Positions 16,864-25,873 of a stretch of 64,000 nt of DNA are shown piece after piece. Origin of the DNA: Levyella massiliensis. GTDB taxonomy: Bacteria; Bacillota; Clostridia; Tissierellales; Peptoniphilaceae. Position numbers and translations under genes: made by a program. The notes beneath the pieces were generated by a model, which was given only the letters and a program-made list of their open reading frames with translations, ran no database searches and was not told the origin of the DNA. The first letter of the stretch is position 1; each line of letters starts with the position of its first letter. The stretch lies in assembly GCF_000308275.2 (NCBI RefSeq), contig NZ_HG529491.1, forward strand, positions 356,699 to 420,698, written 5' to 3'.

Positions 16864-19609
16864 TCATTTTTTTTCACGCATGGCTTGATGGATTTCCGTG
16901 GCTAAGAAGGGGATGGTCGCCAACAACAACGTGGGCACCCATTCCTTTAACGTCATAAAGGAAACGCTGAAAAGCGTGCGCAAGAACGGAATGTAGAGCA
17001 CAATCAGTAGCAGGAATACGCCGACGAGAATGGCCATATTCATGGACTTATTGGAGAACCATCCGATTTCTCCCATGGTATGCGTATCGGAACGCGCCGC
17101 CATCGCTCGGAAAAGCTCCGCCAAAATCAAGGTCGAGAAGGTCATGGTGCGGCCTTCGGCCAATTTTTCGGTCACCGGTTAATCCATGTCCGAAATAGAA
17201 GTAACCGATCGCAAATGCGGCAAGCGTGGCTACGCCAATGGCAATGGCCTGCACGATGATGGACCCCATCTCATGCTTACCGATGATGGCTTCAGCGGGA
17301 TCGCGCGGTTTTTCATTCATGACGCCTTCCTCACCGGGCTCCATACCCAGCGCTAGCGCCGGCAACGAATCCGTCACCAGATTCAGCCACAGGAGCATAA
17401 TGGGCGAAAGTGGGGTGGGGAATCGAAAACCACTGTTAGAGAATACCAGAAAGAGGTCAATAATCATAGCCACAGCCACAACAATTACTTCTCCGATATT
17501 GCAGGACAAAAGGAAATTGACGAATTTTTTGATATTGGCAAAGATGATACGGCCTTCTTCTACGGCATTGACGATGGTGGCAAAGTTATCGTCGGTCAGA
17601 ATCACATCCGCCGTATTCTTGGCAACGTCCGTACCGGTGATGCCCATGGACACACCGATGTCGGCACGCTTGATGGCGGGCGCATCGTTGACGCCATCGC
17701 CGGTCATGGCCGTAATTTCACCATTGGCTTTCAGCGCATCCACGATTTGCACTTTATTCTGCGGCGAAACACGGGCGAAAATGCGCTTTTCTTTGACCAC
17801 CTGCTGCACCTCTGCCTCCGACATCTCGTTCAGTGCAGCGCCCATGATGGCTTGGGACTTGTCCTCGGCAATTCCTAAATCTTTACCGATCGCATATGCC
17901 GTTTCCAGATAATCGCCGGTGATCATAATGGTGGTAATACCGGCCGTCTTTGTCTCTTGAATGGCCGCTTTCACCTCTTTACGCGGCGGATCGATCATAC
18001 CGGTCAAGCCGACAAATACCATATCGCGTTCGACAGTTTCGGGCACCTGACGGTCCTTTTCCGGCAATTCTTCCCAGCTGCGATAGGCATAGGCCAGGCA
18101 ACGCAGTGCCTGCTGGGCATATTCCGAGTTTTTGGCCAAGAGCCGTTCGCGAATCTCGGGCGTCAGCGGTTTTTCTTCCCCATCCAAGAGAATGCGATTG
18201 CAGTAGTTAATCACAATATCCGGCGCACCCTTCGTAAAGGAAGCGATGGCATTTTCGAAGTAGTTTTCATTGAACGTGGTCATCATCTTGCGGTTGGAGT
18301 CGAAAGGAATTTCATCCACACGCGGACTGCGCAAAGCCAGCTCTTCCGGCACAATGCCCGCTTTTTGCGACATCGTAAGCAGCGCACCTTCCGTCGGATC
18401 GCCGATGACCGTGTTGCCTTTTTCTTCATCCGACACAATTTTGGCATCGTTGGCGGAAGCCGCAATGACAATGAGTGTTTCCAGCATTCGATCGTCTGCC
18501 GTAGTGACCTTTTTACCATCAAAGAACAGATCGCCCACCGGGGAATAGCCGATGCCGGTCACGTCCAAATCCTGTCCGTTGGCAAAAATTTTCGTGACGG
18601 TCATTTCATTTTGCGTGAGCGTACCGGTCTTATCCGTACAGATCACCGTTGTTGTTCCCAGCGTTTCAACGGAGAGCAATTTTTTCACAATCGCATTGCG
18701 TGTGGCCATACGGTTCATCCCGAGCGATAGCACAATGGTCACCACCGCCGTCATGCCCTCCGGAATGGCCGCAACACCCAGCGATATGGCCGTCATGGCA
18801 ATGCGTAAAATTTGTTCGCCGCTGATGAGTCCCAGCACAAAGACGAAGGCCGAAACAGCCAACACCATGTTACCGAGGACCTTAGACAGCTGGTTGAGCT
18901 TACGCTGCAGTGGCGAGGACTCCTCTTCATACGCTTGAATCGTAGACGCAATTTGTCCGATTTCTGTGGCGTGTCCCGTCGCAATGACGATACCCTTTCC
19001 GTGTCCATAGGTGACGATTGTTGATGAAAACGCCAAGTTCTCTCGATCACCGATGCCGCGCTCGTCGGAAAAGAGCGCATTTGCGTCTTTTTCAGCCGCC
19101 ACGGATTCGCCCGTAAACGACGATTCATCAATTTGTAAGTTGGACGATTCAAACAGACGCAAGTCTGCCGGCACAATATCGCCGGTTTCCAGCAATACCA
19201 CATCCCCGGGCACCAGCTCTTCGGCCTTGACGCTGACGGGCTTTCCGTCGCGCAGTACCTTGGCATTTGGGGAACTCATTTTCTGTAGTGCCGCTACAGA
19301 ATCTTCGGCTTTGCCTTCCTGATAGATAGATAGGATCGCATTTAAGATCACAATGGCAATGATGATTAACGCTTCAATCGCGGAATCGGTCAGAGCAGAT
19401 AGCACGGCAGCCGCAATCAAAATTAAAACGAGCGGGTCTTTAATTTGGTTGAGAAGCTTCGTACTTAACGGAACGCGCTTGGCTTCCTCTAATTTATTCA
19501 ACCCGTAACTTTCCAGGCGCTTGGGTACGTCAGTAGAGACCAAGCCCGTTGTTCGGTTGGTTTTTAGTTCCTGTTCCACCGCTTCAGCGGATTTTTGATA
19601 CCATTCCAT
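16864..19609 (-). pseudogene. Frameshifted P2-type Ca2+/Mn2+ ATPase
   Basis: Residues 1 to about 810 form a complete P2A cation pump up to the eighth membrane helix. Visible are TGES in the actuator domain (about 166-169), the PEG turn of helix 4 (283-285), the phosphorylation site DKTGT at 326-330, the hinge MTGDGVNDAPAIKRADIG, and metal ligands in CNIGE and NLVTDSLPALALG. At about 17170-17185 the frame breaks: after GYFYFGHGL the reading frame runs into an unrelated tail, while the correct C-terminal 100 residues (TMTFSTLILAELFRA and two to three helices) continue in the next frame to 16864. A one-base indel or sequencing error is the simplest cause. The yybP-ykoY-type leader upstream argues for manganese export. 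AGGAGG precedes the ATG. Confidence 0.85.
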
Positions 19610-19621
19610 AGGTCCTCCTTA

Positions 19622-19781
19622 TGTTCGGATGTCGGTTCATTGCACAGGCGACCATCCTGCCACAATTCCCTTAGCAGGGGCCGTTTGTTACATTGAGTCT
19701 CGCTTACCTGCCCAAGCAGGTCTCGAACCGAACATAAAATGTCGAGCTGACGATTCGATATTCATAAGCTACTCCCTCGTC
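19622..19781 (-). ncRNA. yybP-ykoY-type (Mn2+) riboswitch
   Basis: On the minus strand the leader begins with GGGAGUAGC (complement of 19768-19776), the conserved 5' box of the yybP-ykoY motif. It continues with a GACCUGC...GCAGGU hairpin (around 19707-19720) and then GCGAGACUCAAUG (complement of 19691-19703). A second GTTCGG/CCGAAC pairing close to the start codon could be the expression platform. This class senses Mn2+ and often stands before P-type ATPases of the kind found here. The call rests on recognised boxes and context, not on a covariance search. Confidence 0.75.
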
Positions 19782-19786
19782 CCTTT

Positions 19787-19815
19787 ATTATAGCCAAAAA
19801 CTGGGATTTACGAAA
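19787..19815 (-). promoter_or_regulatory. Promoter of the ATPase and its riboswitch
   Basis: A consensus TATAAT (complement of 19787-19792) stands 17 bases from a weak TTTCGT -35 (19810-19815). Transcription would start about ten bases before the riboswitch 5' box. Confidence 0.55.
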
Positions 19816-19857
19816 ATAATCGGCAGGCGAGCGATGTGTAGCACTATACGGGATTCT

Positions 19858-19886
19858 TTTCGTACCTTTTTCGCCTGTGGTACAAT
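19858..19886 (+). promoter_or_regulatory. Candidate promoter of walJ
   Basis: TACAAT at 19881-19886 preceded by TGTGG, an extended -10, with no good -35. It is 35 bases before the walJ start and diverges from the ATPase promoter. Confidence 0.5.
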
Positions 19887-19920
19887 AGCCGCGTATCTTA
19901 CGAACTAGAAAGAAGGTTGC

Positions 19921-20802
19921 ATGAAGCTGCGCTCTCTGGCTTCCGGCTCGAGCGGAAATAGTGTTCTTGTACAAAGTGAACAAACAACGATTCTCATTGA
20001 TGCCGGATACAGTGCTAAGAAAATAGATCAGTTATTGCGCCAGGCAGGAACATCGGCGAAAAAAGTGGATGCCATTTTGGTCACGCATGAGCATTCGGAT
20101 CATACGGCAGGCCTGGGCGTTCTGACGCGACGCTTTCATATTCCCATTTATGCCAATGAAAACACGTGGCTGGCAATGGAAAAGAAGGTCGGGCGGCATC
20201 GGGATCGGGATCACGTGGTGATTCGCAATCAACGTGTTTTTGAAATCGGCGACTTAGAAATTCTGCCCATCCCCATTCATCATGACTGCGCGGATCCGGT
20301 CGGCTACGTGATTCGTCATGGCAACGAAAAAATCTCTATTTTGACGGATACGGGGTTCGTGGATCGGACTATTCTGGAAGCGATGCGCGGCTCCGATCTT
20401 TATTATTGGGAAGCCAACTACGAAGACTTGCTCTTACAGCAGGGACCGTATTCGCCATGGTCCAAGAAACGCATTGCTTCTGAGCTGGGGCACCTATCCA
20501 ATCGTCAATCGGGAGAAGCCCTTTGCGAAGTGCTGGAAGGCCGCGGTGAAGAGGTACTGCTGGCGCATATGTCTAACAATAATAATACGGCGCTATGCTG
20601 CCTAAACACGGTCTCGGAGGTGTTGGTGGAAAATGGCTTTGCTGTGGGAAGCACTGTTCATGTGGCGGTGGCGCCTCGCTTTGAACCGTCGGAGGAACTG
20701 TCAACAGAGCGCGTGCGTGAACGCAGCCTGGTGAAAACGTCGGAAGAAAGTACGACGGAGCCATTACTTTCCTTGGCCACACCGGAAGGCGGCCGGGCAT
20801 GA
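19921..20802 (+). CDS. walJ: MBL-fold metallohydrolase, WalJ/YycJ-like
   Basis: A 293-residue metallo-beta-lactamase-fold protein. The metal motif THEHSDH is at 55-61, with the further ligand histidine in PIPIHHDCADP (about 118-128), the conserved Asp in LTDTGFVD (about 140) and a distal His in LLAHMSNNNN (about 219). It begins with the family-typical LRSLASGSSGNSVLV. WalJ/YycJ of the walRK operon is a putative nuclease linked to cell division and DNA repair. Here no walRK is adjacent; the gene leads an operon with rlmH, as often seen in Firmicutes. The last 40 residues are Ser/Glu/Arg-rich and extra to the domain. The stop overlaps rlmH by 4 bases. Confidence 0.85.
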   Translation: MKLRSLASGSSGNSVLVQSEQTTILIDAGYSAKKIDQLLRQAGTSAKKVDAILVTHEHSDHTAGLGVLTRRFHIPIYANENTWLAMEKKVGRHRDRDHVVIRNQRVFEIGDLEILPIPIHHDCADPVGYVIRHGNEKISILTDTGFVDRTILEAMRGSDLYYWEANYEDLLLQQGPYSPWSKKRIASELGHLSNRQSGEALCEVLEGRGEEVLLAHMSNNNNTALCCLNTVSEVLVENGFAVGSTVHVAVAPRFEPSEELSTERVRERSLVKTSEESTTEPLLSLATPEGGRA

Positions 20803-21275
20803 ATATTACGATTATTGCGGTAGGCACGGTAAAAGAATCCTTTTATGCGCAAGCGGTGGAAGAATATGTCAAACGGCTGAAACCGTATGCGCAGGTGAAG
20901 ATTCAAGAAATCGCGGAGGAACCGCGACCGGACAAGGCTGGTGAAAAACTGGTGGAGCGGGCGCTCGAAAAGGAAGCGGAGCGCATTCGAAAAGTATTGC
21001 CGAAGGGCAGCTGCGTGGTGAGTCTCTGCGTGGAGGCTAAGCAAGAGGACAGTCTTAAATTTTCAAGACATCTGGCGGAATGGGCAGAAGAAGGCGGTGC
21101 ACAGATTACCTTTATTATAGGAGGCAGCGATGGTCTGGCACCGGAGATAAAGGCGCTGGGCAAGAAAGTGTCGTTTTCTCCAATGACATTTCCGCATACG
21201 CTCATGCGCGTCATTTTATTGGAACAGATTTATCGGGGCTTTCGGATATTGCACCATGAGCCCTATCATAAATAG
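20799..21275 (+). CDS. rlmH: 23S rRNA pseudouridine-1915 N3-methyltransferase
   Basis: A 158-residue SPOUT methyltransferase that methylates pseudouridine 1915 of 23S rRNA on assembled ribosomes. The family signature is complete: ITIIAVGTVKE at the N-terminus, EIAEEPRPDK, ITFIIGGSDGL (about 103-113) forming the knotted SAM site, and the C-terminal FPHTLMRVILLEQIYRGFRILHHEPYHK. The length is exactly typical. The ATG overlaps the walJ stop by 4 bases (ATGA), so the two are translationally coupled. The identification is secure. Confidence 0.97.
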   Translation: MNITIIAVGTVKESFYAQAVEEYVKRLKPYAQVKIQEIAEEPRPDKAGEKLVERALEKEAERIRKVLPKGSCVVSLCVEAKQEDSLKFSRHLAEWAEEGGAQITFIIGGSDGLAPEIKALGKKVSFSPMTFPHTLMRVILLEQIYRGFRILHHEPYHK

Positions 21276-21293
21276 ATGAGGAGTTCGAAAACG

Positions 21294-22391
21294 ATGGAGG
21301 ATTGGACGAAGGAAACGCTTTTGAAACAGTGGGAGGCCTTGTCGCAAAAAAGCACTGTTCCCGAACAAAGCATCGACATAGATTTAGAAACGGTTCCGCA
21401 GACGGTGCTGTCTGCTGAAGCGTTACAGAAAATTTGGGAAGAACGGCGCAAAACAGTTCCGGAAGAATTTCATGTTACCGTGGAACTGGAAGCAGGAGAG
21501 ACACACGAAGAGGCCGTCGCCCGGATGTATCCGGAAACATATCGCCTGTTCGGACAAGGTCTGGCATCCAAAAAAGATATCGAACATGCCATTCAAACGA
21601 CCTACCGCGGCCGTTTGGTCTCCAAATTTCATAAAGCTCTCAAGACCTATGATATGCTGCAGCCCGGCGATGTCGTGGGCGTGGCCATTTCAGGCGGAAA
21701 GGACAGTTTGCTCTTAGCAAAACTGTTTCAATCCTTGGTGCGCTATTCGAAAGTGCCTTTTGAAGTGCGCTTTTTAGCGATGGACCCCGGCTATGCGCCC
21801 CTAAATCGCGAGCGGTTGCTGTTTAATTTGTCGTGGCTTGGGATTCCCGCTACGGTGTATCGCTCGGATATTTTCCAAGTGGCGGACGAAATTGCCGAAA
21901 CACCCTGCTATCTTTGCGCCCGGATGCGTCGCGGCTTCCTCTATGACCGCGCGCAACAGTTGGGATGCAATAAATTGGCGCTGGGGCATCATTTTAACGA
22001 CGTCATTGAAACCACGTTATTAAATGTGCTGTGGTCGGCCAATTATAAAAACATGATGCCCAAAATTGTGGCAAGAAATTTTAATAACATGGAGCTGATT
22101 CGCCCCTTGTATTTTGTCGAAGAACAAAGTATTATCGCCTGGCGCGATATGGCGGGACTAAAGCCCCTGGATTGCGCCTGCGTCGTGACGCAGCACAAGG
22201 TGGATTCACAGCGTCGCAATATTAAGGCATTAATCCAGATGCTCAAAACCCTTAACCCCAATGTAGAGAAGTCGATATTGCGCAGCGGCGAGAATGTTGC
22301 GCTGGATGCCATTCTGGGCTACACCCTGGATGGGAAGAAACATTCCTTTATGGAACACTATAATCAGGAGGATGCATGGAAGCAGTTTTAA
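21294..22391 (+). CDS. TtcA-like tRNA thiolation ATPase
   Basis: A 365-residue PP-loop ATPase of the TtcA/TilS superfamily. The loop SGGKDSLLLAKLF is near residue 140, and CYLCARMRRGFLY near 205 gives the CxxC expected of the Fe-S-dependent TtcA group; GHHFNDVIETTLLN follows near 232 and a lone Cys pair, DCACVV, near 295. TtcA adds sulfur to cytidine 32 of tRNA. The N-terminal 110 residues are an extra, mostly helical region not found in E. coli TtcA. I take ATG at 21294 rather than 21276 because GAGGAG at 21278-21283 then becomes the ribosome binding site. The 3' end overlaps uppP by 16 bases. The exact tRNA target is inferred. Confidence 0.8.
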   Translation: MEDWTKETLLKQWEALSQKSTVPEQSIDIDLETVPQTVLSAEALQKIWEERRKTVPEEFHVTVELEAGETHEEAVARMYPETYRLFGQGLASKKDIEHAIQTTYRGRLVSKFHKALKTYDMLQPGDVVGVAISGGKDSLLLAKLFQSLVRYSKVPFEVRFLAMDPGYAPLNRERLLFNLSWLGIPATVYRSDIFQVADEIAETPCYLCARMRRGFLYDRAQQLGCNKLALGHHFNDVIETTLLNVLWSANYKNMMPKIVARNFNNMELIRPLYFVEEQSIIAWRDMAGLKPLDCACVVTQHKVDSQRRNIKALIQMLKTLNPNVEKSILRSGENVALDAILGYTLDGKKHSFMEHYNQEDAWKQF

Positions 22392-23269
22392 ATGTGCTCA
22401 AAGTGACCCTATTGTCGATCATTGAAGGCGTCACGGAATTTTTACCGATCAGCTCGACAGGACACTTGATTTTGGCCAACGAATGGATTCGTCTGGAACC
22501 GCAGAGCTTTTCCAATGCGTTCAATATTATTATTCAGCTGGGCGCCATTTTATCGGTGGTGGTTCTATACTGGAATCGTCTGAACCCCTGGCAAAGCGAA
22601 GATCCGCACTTTGCGATTCGTCCCAAACGCTATGATCGCTGGAATACGCAGACGAAACTCTACTATCGTTTGACCCATGTGGATAAGCGCACCATGGCGC
22701 TGTGGTTGCGCGTTTTAGTGGCAGTGATCCCTTCCGCTGTTATCGGCATCCTTTTTGATGACATCATTGATGCACATCTGATGACCACACCAGTCGTCAC
22801 AATTACCCTTCTGGTTTACGGTATCATCATGATCTTTGTCGAAGAATGGAACAAAAAACGGCATACGACGCGTTATGAAGATCCGCTGGATTTTTCCCTT
22901 CAGACGGCGTTTTGTATCGGTTTGTTTCAATGCTTGGCGCTCATCCCGGGCACATCCCGCTCGGCGGCAACCATTATCGGAGCGATGGTGCTAGGCAGCT
23001 CGCGCATAGCCGCGGCGGAATTTAGCTTTTTTATGGCCATCCCGTCCATGATGGGGGCGACGCTTTTGAAAGTAATCAAGAACGTGCATGCCTTTTCTAT
23101 CGGCGAATGGCTGCTCATCGCATTGGGCTTTGCTATTTCCTTCCTTGTTGCCTATGTGGTCATTAAAAAATTCATGGACTATATTCAGAAAAAAGACTTC
23201 AAAGCGTTCGGTCTCTATCGCATTGCGCTGTCCGGACTGCTCATGCTTTATATGCTTTTGGGAATGTGA
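22376..23269 (+). CDS. uppP: Undecaprenyl-diphosphatase
   Basis: A 297-residue membrane enzyme (BacA/UppP family) that dephosphorylates undecaprenyl diphosphate to recycle the lipid carrier for wall synthesis; it often gives bacitracin tolerance. The two catalytic blocks are EGVTEFLPISSTGHLIL (17-33) and LIPGTSRSAATIIGAMVLG (about 188-206), with about eight membrane helices. A longer cytoplasmic loop (about 65-100) follows the second helix, as in other Firmicutes. AGGAGG at about 22367-22372 lies within the upstream gene. A hairpin terminator follows. The DUF368 carrier flippase (32998-33912) in the same window would act on the same lipid. Confidence 0.95.
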   Translation: MEAVLNVLKVTLLSIIEGVTEFLPISSTGHLILANEWIRLEPQSFSNAFNIIIQLGAILSVVVLYWNRLNPWQSEDPHFAIRPKRYDRWNTQTKLYYRLTHVDKRTMALWLRVLVAVIPSAVIGILFDDIIDAHLMTTPVVTITLLVYGIIMIFVEEWNKKRHTTRYEDPLDFSLQTAFCIGLFQCLALIPGTSRSAATIIGAMVLGSSRIAAAEFSFFMAIPSMMGATLLKVIKNVHAFSIGEWLLIALGFAISFLVAYVVIKKFMDYIQKKDFKAFGLYRIALSGLLMLYMLLGM

Positions 23270-23275
23270 TAAGAT

Positions 23276-23320
23276 ATTCTCACCGGTTGCGCATACGGTG
23301 CGCGCCGGTGAGAATTTTAT
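23276..23320 (+). terminator. Hairpin terminator after uppP
   Basis: An 11-bp perfect stem, ATTCTCACCGG (23276-23286) with CCGGTGAGAAT (23305-23315), holds an inner GCGC/GCGC pair and is followed by TTTAT. The short T-run suggests only partial termination before the next gene. Confidence 0.7.
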
Positions 23321-23338
23321 CTATTGTAGGAGGAAAGA

Positions 23339-24724
23339 ATGGACCAAGGTGTCGCGGACCCTGGAACCGGGAGTTCGGCTTTTATATTTCAGTTACTTTT
23401 AATGGTCGTATTGATCATTGTCAATGCTTTTTTTGCCGCGTCGGAAATGGCGCTGGTTTCGGTGGATGCGAATCGATTAAGAGAACGTCGCGATGAGGGT
23501 GATAAGCGCGCGCATCGCATTCTGCAATTGCTGGAAGATCCGTCCCATTTTCTCTCCATGATACAGATTTGCATTACATTGGCGGGATTCTTCAACTCGG
23601 CAAGTGCTGCCACGGGACTGGCGGGCTATTGGGGAAATATTCTGGCCTCTATCGGCGTTCCCAGTGCCAAAGGCGTAGCCACCATCACCATTACGATACT
23701 TCTTTCTTTATTGACCATTATTTTCGGTGAATTGGTGCCGAAACGATTGGCCTTACAAAATGCGGAAAATTTTTCGAACCAATCCATCGGTATTTTATGG
23801 TGGTGTTCCAAACTCTTGAAGCCTTTTGTATATTTCCTGTCTTGGTGCACGAATGGCGTGTTACACCTGATGGGTGTGGAAATGGATGCCATGGAAGAGA
23901 AAGTCACTCTGTCGGACATTAAGTCTTTGGTGCAGGTGGGCCAGAGCCAGGGCATGATCAATAAAGATGAAGGCGAAATGATCAACTCCATTATTTCCTT
24001 CGACGATAAGTCGGCGGAAGACATCATGACGCCGCGTACGGAAGTGTTTGCCATTGATATCAATGATCCCTATACGGAATACATTGATGAGCTGTTGACC
24101 GTACGCTATTCGCGCATCCCGGTTTATGACGACGAGATTGATAATATCGTTGGTATTCTTTATATCAAAGATTATTTGCAGGAGGCCTACAGCGCCGGCT
24201 TTGAGAATATTTCGGTACGCAAGATCATGCGCCCCGCGTATTTTGTGCCGGAACGCAAGAATGTCAATGAGCTCTTTAATGAAATGCGCGAAGATAATTT
24301 CCATTTGGCCATTCTGATTGACGAGTACGGCGGCTTTTCCGGTATTGTGACCATGGAAGATCTGCTGGAGGAGATTGTCGGTGACATTGACGATGAATTT
24401 GACCAGGATGAACCGGAAATTGAAAAGATCAGCCGCAATACCTATTATGCCAAAGGCACGCTCTCCATTAAGGAGCTGAATTTTAATACCGATTCGAATT
24501 TTGATGAAGAAACCGAAGACTACGATACGTTGGGCGGTTTGCTGTTCTTTCTCATGGGTCGAATTCCGGAAGATAAGGAACGCCCCTTCATCGAATACCA
24601 GGGGATGCGTTTTAAAATTGAGAAGATAGAAAACAAGCGCATTCAATGGGTGCGCATTGAATTTGATCCGCAGGCATGGAAGAAGGAACAATTAAAACGT
24701 GCGGCGGCGCAAGAAGAACGCTAA
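23339..24724 (+). CDS. CNNM/hemolysin-family membrane protein with CBS pair
   Basis: A 461-residue protein of the CorC/YtfL/CNNM group linked to Mg2+ (or Co2+) export. The order is a DUF21 transmembrane domain (about 15-190, with AFFAASEMALVSVD and FGELVPKRLAL hallmarks), a linker with GMINKDEGEMINSIISFDDKSAEDIMTPR, two CBS domains (about 220-345, with YSRIPVYDDEIDNIVGILYIKD and EYGGFSGIVTMEDLLEEIVGDI), and a C-terminal CorC/HlyC domain. Length and order match the family. The start is an ATG after AGGAGGAAAG. It stands between the uppP terminator and a membrane-anchored protein 30 bases downstream. Despite the family name there is no sign of a haemolysin role. Confidence 0.9.
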   Translation: MDQGVADPGTGSSAFIFQLLLMVVLIIVNAFFAASEMALVSVDANRLRERRDEGDKRAHRILQLLEDPSHFLSMIQICITLAGFFNSASAATGLAGYWGNILASIGVPSAKGVATITITILLSLLTIIFGELVPKRLALQNAENFSNQSIGILWWCSKLLKPFVYFLSWCTNGVLHLMGVEMDAMEEKVTLSDIKSLVQVGQSQGMINKDEGEMINSIISFDDKSAEDIMTPRTEVFAIDINDPYTEYIDELLTVRYSRIPVYDDEIDNIVGILYIKDYLQEAYSAGFENISVRKIMRPAYFVPERKNVNELFNEMREDNFHLAILIDEYGGFSGIVTMEDLLEEIVGDIDDEFDQDEPEIEKISRNTYYAKGTLSIKELNFNTDSNFDEETEDYDTLGGLLFFLMGRIPEDKERPFIEYQGMRFKIEKIENKRIQWVRIEFDPQAWKKEQLKRAAAQEER

Positions 24725-24754
24725 TATTCTGTAACGCGTGGCGAAGGAGCCGGT

Positions 24755-25861
24755 ATGCAGGAAGAGAAGAAAAACCGATTTTCTTTACAAAATATGCCCC
24801 GTCCCTTGCTTTTGGGGGCGGGCGTTCTTATCGTGCTGTTCGTGCTGAGCGTTCTTTTTTTGCTACCGAAATCGCCAGGCCAAAGCGGCAATGCGGTAGC
24901 GCTGCATTTTTCGGACGCCTGGAAAGATGTCGGCGCCATTGACGGCTGTCTGTTTTTTCGCGAAGGATCGCATCTTACCGCTTTTGATCGCAGTGGAAAA
25001 CGCTGGGAAGCCAATCTTTCTTCGCAGAGCAAAATTGCCTACGGGGAAAAGCTCTATGTGTTGGAAGCAACGGGAAAACTCCGAGTCGTCAACCCCCAAA
25101 ACGGGCACGTGGAGCGAACCGTCTCCCTGCCCGGCGTGCGCGGGTTAATAGCGGTCGAAGCACAAGCATTTTCACCTGCTGCACTTATGGGCGTTAAAGC
25201 GGATCGCTTCCTGCTTTTGAACGCAGACGGAGCGGTCGAGTCCGTGCAAAAGACAACAGGCACACCGGGTCTCTATGTCCCTTCCAAAAATGGTGCGGCT
25301 TGGACGGAAGAGGGGAATGATGAGGCGTTCACCGCGGAGGGTACCATTCCGATGGACCCGGCACTTTCTCCATTGCTAACCGGCAGTGAGGATCCTGTGC
25401 GTGGGGTGCTGAAGAAGAAAGAGGAGCAGAGCGCACTTTTTCAATGCGCAGGCCCCGAACCCTTTACGCGTCTGCTTTGGACGGGAGAAAACAGCATCTT
25501 GGCAGCCCAAGGAAATCGCCTGTTTTTCATCTGTGACAACACCATTAAGCATGTCGTCGATTGTACCAATACATGGGACGTTGTCGTGATGGACAAGAAC
25601 ATCTGGGTGATGGATGGGCGCACGCTTACGAGCTATTCGGCGGAAGGAGAAAAGCAAAAATCGCAAACCTTGGATTTTGACGCCCAGCGTTTGATTTCCA
25701 GCGGATCTTCCTTGGTAATCCTGGGAAAAAATCGCCGTCTGAGGATCGACGGAGAGCGTAAAACGGTTGAGGACACGCAGGAATTTGTGCGCGCCCTGCC
25801 GCAAGCGGACGGCTCGCATCTCGTGATTTACCGTGAATCTTTTCTGGTTATGCCCCGATAA
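24755..25861 (+). CDS. Membrane-anchored beta-propeller-like protein
   Basis: A 368-residue protein with a short basic cytoplasmic N-terminus, one membrane helix (about 19-38, rich in Leu/Val) and an exported remainder. That part is a series of beta-strand repeats of the PQQ/WD-like kind, for example DGCLFFREGSHLTAFDRSG, EKLYVLEATGKLRVVNPQNG, RLFFICDNTIKHV and NIWVMDGRTLTSYS. It resembles the DUF5711-type proteins of Firmicutes, but I cannot confirm this. There are no catalytic motifs. It sits between the CNNM protein and mscS in one operon, separated by only 12 bases from mscS, which suggests a cell-envelope role. Confidence 0.6.
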   Translation: MQEEKKNRFSLQNMPRPLLLGAGVLIVLFVLSVLFLLPKSPGQSGNAVALHFSDAWKDVGAIDGCLFFREGSHLTAFDRSGKRWEANLSSQSKIAYGEKLYVLEATGKLRVVNPQNGHVERTVSLPGVRGLIAVEAQAFSPAALMGVKADRFLLLNADGAVESVQKTTGTPGLYVPSKNGAAWTEEGNDEAFTAEGTIPMDPALSPLLTGSEDPVRGVLKKKEEQSALFQCAGPEPFTRLLWTGENSILAAQGNRLFFICDNTIKHVVDCTNTWDVVVMDKNIWVMDGRTLTSYSAEGEKQKSQTLDFDAQRLISSGSSLVILGKNRRLRIDGERKTVEDTQEFVRALPQADGSHLVIYRESFLVMPR

Positions 25862-25873
25862 GAAGGAGGCAGG

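Noticed and set aside
16864..17175. A separate small membrane-protein gene
   Set aside because: Its sequence is the expected last 100 residues of the P-type ATPase in another frame, so it belongs to the frameshifted pump.
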